Shown: piece by piece, positions 14,359 to 18,404 of the stretch
How positions within the stretch are numbered: the first letter of the stretch is position 1
How the letters are laid out: every line of letters starts with the position of its first letter
Program-made: the position numbers and the translations under genes
Assembly (NCBI GenBank): GCA_021296165.1
Contig: JAGWAW010000010.1
Span: 1-18,404 of the forward strand
Source: Nitrosopumilaceae archaeon
Lineage (GTDB): Archaea > Thermoproteota > Nitrososphaeria > Nitrososphaerales > Nitrosopumilaceae
Direction: 5' to 3'
Length of the DNA stretch: 18,404 nt
Notes under the pieces: generated by a model
Seen by the model: the letters and a program-made list of their open reading frames with translations, nothing else
The model's database searches: none
Told to the model about the DNA's origin: nothing

Positions 14359-15120
14359 GGCCATGCGGCGGGCCAGTAGGAAGGGTGTCGCCAGCAGCAC
14401 GGGTATGGAGACGGCTATGAACAGCGTCTGCATCTGGGCCAGCACCACGCTCAGGGCTATGCCGCCGGCGGCTCCCAGGAATACGGAGGATGCGGCTCCG
14501 GCGCATGTGGGGCATGCCACGAAGAGGCCGGTTATGGCCCCCAGGGTCCCGGCGCCACGGGCCCCTCCGGACACGCTGTAGGCGGCCGCAGCCAAGGCCG
14601 CGTTCAGCGCCACCAGGTACGAGACTGAGATCTGCAGCACAAGATTGATCGGTATGATCTGCAGGCCGACATGGTGGGTCACGTACACCAATATGGTGGG
14701 CATGTACCCTATGTCGCCGCAGCAGGGGGAGATGAACGCAGAGGGTATCTGAGCGCCGTAGTGCTCTTCAAAGTCCACCCCCGGCTGGTACACCATGGTT
14801 CCGGAGGCCAGCGAGAAAATTATCCCGTACACGGCAAAGACTGACACAAACACGACCCGGGAGCGTCCGTTCCAGACGGCTCCTGCCATGGTGGCCAGCA
14901 GCCCCCCGCCGCGCGCCGAGTCCTGGCGCATGATGTACATTCCCCAGGCAATCATCCCTAGGCAGGCCAGCAGCAGCACGTAGAACATCTGGGAGAGCCA
15001 AAGTATGGAGTCTACGGCTTGGGGGGTGAGTGTCTCGGGGCTCTGGTACCTGTGGTACCAGACGAACAGCGCCGCCACCAGCGCCAAGCCCCCCGCCACC
15101 AGCGCAACTCCCCGTCCCAT
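14341..15120 (-). CDS. Polytopic membrane protein with paired cysteines
   Basis: A 259-aa integral membrane protein with about 7 hydrophobic segments: 5-22, 40-64, 88-110, 140-158, 162-182, 190-216 and 219-250. Notable residues are C133-C134 (ISPCCGDIGY) before a segment, H149-H150, and C203-x2-C206 (VACPTCAG) within the sixth segment. The last part (about 140-250) shares layout with the 157-aa protein at 11242. A membrane redox or metal-related job is conceivable but unproven. It starts 23 bp after the stop of the CBS-TrkH gene, so cotranscription is likely; an AATTAATC box overlapping that stop could also give it its own promoter. Confidence 0.75.
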   Translation of the reverse strand: MGRGVALVAGGLALVAALFVWYHRYQSPETLTPQAVDSILWLSQMFYVLLLACLGMIAWGMYIMRQDSARGGGLLATMAGAVWNGRSRVVFVSVFAVYGIIFSLASGTMVYQPGVDFEEHYGAQIPSAFISPCCGDIGYMPTILVYVTHHVGLQIIPINLVLQISVSYLVALNAALAAAAYSVSGGARGAGTLGAITGLFVACPTCAGAASSVFLGAAGGIALSVVLAQMQTLFIAVSIPVLLATPFLLARRMASCRPN

Positions 15121-15141
15121 GGAGCGGGACGGGGGCTGAGA

Positions 15142-15149
15142 GATTAATT
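15142..15149 (-). promoter_or_regulatory. Possible internal TATA box before the 259-aa membrane protein gene
   Basis: Minus-strand AATTAATC, about 25 bp before the ATG at 15120 and overlapping the stop codon of the CBS-TrkH gene. Confidence 0.35.
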
Positions 15150-17018
15150 CCTATCTAGTATGTGGGGGGCCAGCGCGTACACTATGGCGATTATCTCTAG
15201 CCGGCCGAATATCATCATCATGGAGAGTATGACTTTGGTGTGGGGGGAGGTGTCAAAGTCTATGGTGCCCGCCGAGAGGCCGCCGGTGGTTATGACGCCC
15301 ACTGCGTCAAAGTATGCCGTGTCCGGGGGTGCTCCCTCAAACTCTACCAAGTATGCGCCGCACAGTATGGACATGGCGGGGAACGCCGCCACTATGATCA
15401 GGGTGGATTTTACATTTCGGAGCACGTCGGCGCTCACGCGGCCGGAGCGCCACCTTTGGGGCACTCGTAGAGCGTCGGCCAGGCGCCCATTCAGGGGTAT
15501 CCGCGCCGCGTCGGATATGTGGAACAGCCTGAATACCTTGATGCCGCCGGCGGTGGAGAAGCCGCACCCGCCTATGAACATGAGTATCATCAGTATGTAC
15601 TGGCCGGGGACGTTCAGCGTCTCCAAGGTGGAGGGTTGTAGGCCGGCGGTAGTGCTGGCCGATACGGGGTAGAATATGCCTTCTATAGTACTGGTGCCGC
15701 CCAGCCACACGAAGAGCAGTATGGCGGTGGCCAGTATGGCTAGGTATACTAGAATCTCCTTGCCCAGCGTGGCCTTGCGAAATTTTTTGCTCACGAGGGT
15801 GTGGTGAAGCATAAACGGCATGGCACCCAGTATCATGGCTACCATCAGGACTGTCTGCTTGGGCCAAGCCATGTCCTTCAGTATGCCGGAGTCTGGTACA
15901 AAGCCGCCAGTGGCCAAGGTGCTCATGGCCAGCGATATGTCGTCCAGTATGTCGTTGTCTCCAAGCAGGTACAACGCGGCGGCCACGACCGCCACGTACA
16001 GTGCGAATATTACCGTGATGGTCCCGAAGAGCTCGCGCAGGTGCAGCTCTCTGCCGGATATGAAACCACGCATGGTTTCCAGCTCCCGGCTGGGGTAGAA
16101 GGCCGTGAGTACCAGGTATATGAAACTCATCCCGCCCACCATCTGGGTGTAGCTTCGGTAGAAGGTGAAGCTCTGGGGGAGGTCCTCGGGCGTCTGGTAG
16201 AGGGATATGCCGCCGGTGGTAAACCCCGCGGCGCTGGAGAAGAAGGCGTTGGCAAACGTCTCCGTCAAATCACCGCTCTCCGGAGAGAGGGGGGGTATGT
16301 ACAGGTAGGGTATGGTCCCAAAGAGTGAGAGCAGGAAGAGGCTGGCGAATATTACAATTGACGCTTGGCGCAGATTCATCCTGGCCTTCTCGCCGTACGA
16401 GTTCAGGAAGAATCCTGTCACCAGAAGCAGCACCATGGTAAGGTAGATGCCCGTCGCCGTGATCGGGTCGCCCATGAAGGTGGCCACCAAGGCCGGCAGC
16501 AGCAGCAGTATCCCAGCGAACTGCATGACAAAGCCCAGGTTTCCCAAGACGGCCTTTCCGGGGGGGCTCAACTGCCGGGGTATGGAGACGATGGCCGACT
16601 GTGCCCTCTTGAGTATGTCATCCTCGTATACTATGCCCAGCGCCTTCTCGTGGCCGTTCACCACGGGCAGCTTGGCGTGCTTTGTCTTGTGCATCATGGT
16701 GAGCGCCTCCCGGAGCTTCTTCTTCTCACCTATGATGACCGGATTCTTCGTCATGACGCTCTCCAGCTTGGTGGTTTCGGCGTATACGGTGGTGTCCCCC
16801 ACCTTGTCCAGTATGTCCTTGTCGGTCACTATGCCCACCACCTTGTCATGGTGGGTCACTATGATCTCGTCGCGGGCGTGGCCTCGGAGGTTTTCGGCCG
16901 CCTCGCTGGTGGGTGTATCCTTGTCCATTATCAGCACATCCCTGACCATGCAGGTGGTGACCGACTGTTCCATCTTGTACTTGGGGGACTTTCCCGGAGC
17001 CGCCGAATCCGCGGACAT
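15144..17018 (-). CDS. trkH: TrkH-type potassium uptake protein with N-terminal tandem CBS domains
   Basis: A 624-aa fusion. About 20-77 and 83-140 are two CBS repeats (SVTTCMVRDVLIMDKDTP, KVVGIVTDKDIL; KLESVMTKNPVIIG, ALGIVYEDDIL), a nucleotide-sensing pair. From about 155 a TrkH/KtrB-type K+ channel-like transporter follows, with four pore loops bearing the filter: AAGFTTGG, STLATGGF, STTAGLQ and ITTGGLSAG. A conserved GGCGFSTAGGIKVFR and a C-terminal FGRLEI are typical of TrkH. TrkH normally works with a separate TrkA/RCK subunit; fused CBS domains would let adenine nucleotides gate it (inference). The start is uncertain: ATG 17018 has a weak GGTTTTAC box 26 bp upstream, while GTG 17063, 13 bp after the previous stop, would add 15 residues (MAVPNGFTPA...). 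Part of a minus-strand run with the MTH1187-like gene upstream. Confidence 0.92.
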   Translation of the reverse strand: MSADSAAPGKSPKYKMEQSVTTCMVRDVLIMDKDTPTSEAAENLRGHARDEIIVTHHDKVVGIVTDKDILDKVGDTTVYAETTKLESVMTKNPVIIGEKKKLREALTMMHKTKHAKLPVVNGHEKALGIVYEDDILKRAQSAIVSIPRQLSPPGKAVLGNLGFVMQFAGILLLLPALVATFMGDPITATGIYLTMVLLLVTGFFLNSYGEKARMNLRQASIVIFASLFLLSLFGTIPYLYIPPLSPESGDLTETFANAFFSSAAGFTTGGISLYQTPEDLPQSFTFYRSYTQMVGGMSFIYLVLTAFYPSRELETMRGFISGRELHLRELFGTITVIFALYVAVVAAALYLLGDNDILDDISLAMSTLATGGFVPDSGILKDMAWPKQTVLMVAMILGAMPFMLHHTLVSKKFRKATLGKEILVYLAILATAILLFVWLGGTSTIEGIFYPVSASTTAGLQPSTLETLNVPGQYILMILMFIGGCGFSTAGGIKVFRLFHISDAARIPLNGRLADALRVPQRWRSGRVSADVLRNVKSTLIIVAAFPAMSILCGAYLVEFEGAPPDTAYFDAVGVITTGGLSAGTIDFDTSPHTKVILSMMMIFGRLEIIAIVYALAPHILDRN

Positions 17019-17040
17019 ACCTTGGCCGGGTACGGCTGGC

Positions 17041-17048
17041 GTAAAACC
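17041..17048 (-). promoter_or_regulatory. Weak TATA-like box before CBS-trkH
   Basis: Minus-strand GGTTTTAC, about 26 bp before ATG 17018. It does not fit the GTG 17063 alternative, which would then be read only from the upstream promoter. Confidence 0.25.
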
Positions 17049-17076
17049 GTTTGGAACCGCCACGCGGACGGCGATC

Positions 17077-17385
17077 CTACGCGTCCAGGTGCCTGCGGAC
17101 GGTCTCCACCTTCCCGGCGGCGGTGTCCTGCTTGTCCAGCCTGGAGTCTATCTTGAGCGTGGCGCTCACCCGGGCCACGCCCAGATTATGCAACGTCGCT
17201 ATCATGGTCTCGGCGGCCTCCAGCACCGTCCTGATGTCCTCCGACTCCAGTATGGTTCCCATGGCATTGAGGTGGCACTTGAGACCCTTGGTGTCCGACA
17301 CGGACTCTAGGGCCCGGGCCACATAGAATGAGACGCCGGTCCGCCCAGTGCCCACCGGCACTACGCTGATCTCGGCCATCACCAT
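17077..17385 (-). CDS. MTH1187/YkoF-type thiamine-binding family protein
   Basis: A 102-aa protein of normal family length, with the recognisable pattern AEISVVPVGTGRTGVSFYVA near the start, LKCHLNAMGTILESED in the middle and the closing RVSATLKIDSRLDKQ. The family (DUF77/Thiamine_BP) forms ferredoxin-like oligomers that bind thiamine or related pyrimidines; some members are stand-alone in archaea. The start ATG 17385 follows an ACTTAAAG box by about 28 bp. The CBS-trkH gene follows within 13-58 bp depending on its start, so they may share a transcript, though no functional link is evident. Confidence 0.88.
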   Translation of the reverse strand: MVMAEISVVPVGTGRTGVSFYVARALESVSDTKGLKCHLNAMGTILESEDIRTVLEAAETMIATLHNLGVARVSATLKIDSRLDKQDTAAGKVETVRRHLDA

Positions 17386-17885
17386 TTGGACACAATGCGA
17401 AAGTCCCGCCTTTAAGTTGGCGCCGCTAGGGCCGGTCCGTCTTAGTGCTGGATAACGGTCGTGTATGGCCGGCGTGGATGATCATTCGTTTGGCTGTGGA
17501 CCGGACTTTCAGACCCCATCGCCGGGCGCAAAACATGACTATCGTCGGCGGTCGGTTTTTGGCCACTACCACACCCCGACGGCGCCTGGGGATTTTGCAG
17601 GTGTGGAAGAGACCGGGAAGGATCAGAGGAAGTAGTATCTGTCATGGACTGCTGCCGGTACGGAAAAATGAGTATGGCGCGCTCGCTCATGACACCGTGA
17701 GGGGAACGCCGGCTGTGGAGCCCAGCCGGTCGCTCTATGGGTCTGGTGCAATGTGCAGTCGGTCGTTTGGCCGGCTGAGGAGGGTTGGCCGGCGGTGTCA
17801 TTTGCAGGCAATTGTTGGGTGGGGTGATGGGCATACCGGCGGCTCTGGTCGGATCCGGCACCCGGCCCCGGACCGTAGTTGCCTT
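17386..17885. other. 500-bp region with no firmly supported gene
   Basis: The promoter of the MTH1187-like gene lies at its left end. On the plus strand an ATG at 17465 opens 56 codons to TAG 17633-17635, beginning MAGVDDHSFGCGPDFQTPSP, protein-like but without a well-placed TATA box; it may be a small gene or chance. Long frames on both strands (plus 17445 onward, minus 17861 to 17442) show Arg/Pro/Ser-rich products typical of non-coding GC-rich DNA. No RNA gene or repeat family was recognised. Confidence 0.4.
17410..17417 (-). promoter_or_regulatory. TATA-like box of the MTH1187-type gene
   Basis: Minus-strand ACTTAAAG, about 28 bp before the ATG at 17385; likely promoter for the run through CBS-trkH. 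Confidence 0.45.
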
Positions 17886-18167
17886 TCAGTCCCCGGCTGG
17901 CTTCTTGACCTCGGTTTTTGTACCGCCCCGGCGTCGGCGCCTGGCCCCAAAGCTAACCAGTATCAGGAGGAACCCCACTCCGACCAGCATCCCGGCCAGG
18001 ATGCCCATGTCGTCGTTCTGCTGTTGCTGTATCATCAGCTCCAGAACTTCCTCGTCGGTCATGTTAGGGTGGCTGGTGGGCATCGTGGAACCCAGTATGG
18101 CCGAGATGACCATGCCTGCCACCAGCAGCGCCCCGCCGCCAGCCAAGATTCTCTTGTCTACCAGCAT
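17886..18167 (-). CDS. Small two-TM membrane protein (93 aa)
   Basis: A 93-aa protein with hydrophobic segments at about 8-26 (LAGGGALLVAGMVISAI) and 53-75 (GILAGMLVGVGFLLILVSFG), an acidic/polar loop between them (MTDEEVLELMIQQQQNDD) and a strongly basic tail (ARRRRRGGTKTEVKK). By the positive-inside rule the tail is cytoplasmic, and both ends probably lie inside with the acidic loop outside. No family recognised. The ATG at 18167 follows a clear GTATATAC box by 27 bp. The nearest same-strand gene is 500 bp downstream, so it is probably monocistronic. Confidence 0.75.
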   Translation of the reverse strand: MLVDKRILAGGGALLVAGMVISAILGSTMPTSHPNMTDEEVLELMIQQQQNDDMGILAGMLVGVGFLLILVSFGARRRRRGGTKTEVKKPAGD

Positions 18168-18190
18168 TGATATGATATTGCCACGCCATT

Positions 18191-18198
18191 GTATATAC
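18191..18198 (-). promoter_or_regulatory. TATA box of the 93-aa membrane protein gene
   Basis: Minus-strand GTATATAC, 27 bp before the ATG at 18167. Confidence 0.65.
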
Positions 18199-18358
18199 CC
18201 TCTGTGGGGGCTGGCTCCTCGGTGTGGCGGTGGGTCGACCCGTGAAGTGCATTCCCGGACCCTCCTGCCTATTCTGATTGGAAGGCGGCCGTGCGCCGCT
18301 GGCCCGCGCTTGTCTGAGACGGACTTGGGGGCTAACCCTGTGGTGCAGCTAAGCCATA

Positions 18359-18385
18359 AGTGCCCTACAGATCCTACCGGGCACT
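18359..18385. repeat. Hairpin-forming inverted repeat near the window end
   Basis: AGTGCCC (18359-18365) and GGGCACT (18379-18385) are perfect 7-bp arms around a 13-base loop. The flanking 18199-18404 has no supported gene; one plus frame is open to the window edge from at least 18199 without a convincing start, so a gene entering from the right cannot be excluded. Confidence 0.4.
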
Positions 18386-18404
18386 CAAAAGTAAGATCGG
18401 GATG

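Noticed and set aside
17445..18170. 241-codon plus-strand frame
   Set aside because: Its second half is antisense to the two-TM protein with a clear promoter; its first half is Arg/Gly/Ser-rich and featureless.
18340..18404. Resemblance to rRNA 5' sequence (CTAAGCCAT, GATCCTACCGG)
   Set aside because: Short scattered matches in the wrong order relative to a 16S start; not enough to call an RNA gene.
1..18404. CRISPR array, tRNA or rRNA genes
   Set aside because: No regularly spaced repeats, and no tRNA T-loop with matching arms outside coding sequence; GGTTCGATCC at about 4388 is inside the ligand-binding protein gene.

Overview
The window reads as chromosome of a GC-rich ammonia-oxidizing-lineage archaeon (Thaumarchaeota/Nitrososphaerota). 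A Cenarchaeum symbiosum-like genome is my best guess, from GC-richness and content; this is inference. Supporting signs are a TFIIB-type transcription factor, an NreA repair protein, an archaeal Y-family polymerase with a PCNA-binding tail, a PEFG-type C-terminal sorting signal with an archaeosortase-like protein, a blue-copper protein, and several small zinc-finger proteins. Nearly every gene has an archaeal TATA-like box about 24-28 bp before its start codon and no Shine-Dalgarno site, so leaderless transcripts appear to be the rule. I used that spacing to choose starts, several of them TTG or GTG.

Layout. 1-323: no convincing gene. 324-1628 (-): secreted plastocyanin fused to two Cache-like sensor domains. 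1724-1920 (+): frameshifted N-terminal scrap of an IS1595/ISXO2-type transposase. 1983-4775 (+): large surface protein with two tandem LIVBP-type ligand-binding domains and a PEFG anchor. 5008-5190 (+): 60-aa Cys/His protein. 5228-6850 (-): Rad3/XPD/DinG-like Fe-S helicase, divergent from a C2H2 protein (6947-7315, +), with an inverted repeat centred between the two TATA boxes. 7350-7586 (-): small conserved-looking protein. 8014-9108 (+): DinB/Dpo4 polymerase. 9099-10019 (-): archaeosortase-like protein with Ser at the usual Cys position. 10074-11228 (-): NreA. 11242-11715 (-): membrane protein with a Cys-x-Cys motif. 11918-12070 (+): 50-aa C2H2 zinc finger. 12141-13049 (-): TFB. 13611-13982 and 14110-14358 (+): two small proteins. 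14341-15120 (-): polytopic membrane protein with Cys pairs. 15144-17018 (-): CBS-TrkH potassium transporter fusion. 17077-17385 (-): MTH1187-type thiamine-binding protein. 17886-18167 (-): two-TM small protein.

Three functional themes stand out. The first is a cell-surface set: the PEFG-anchored binding protein, a candidate processing enzyme and the copper-sensor protein. The second is a DNA repair cluster (helicase, Pol IV, NreA), in which two products end in PCNA-interacting peptides. The third is a minus-strand ion and cofactor run (MTH1187, CBS-TrkH, Cys-pair membrane protein). I saw no rRNA, tRNA, CRISPR array or intact mobile element.
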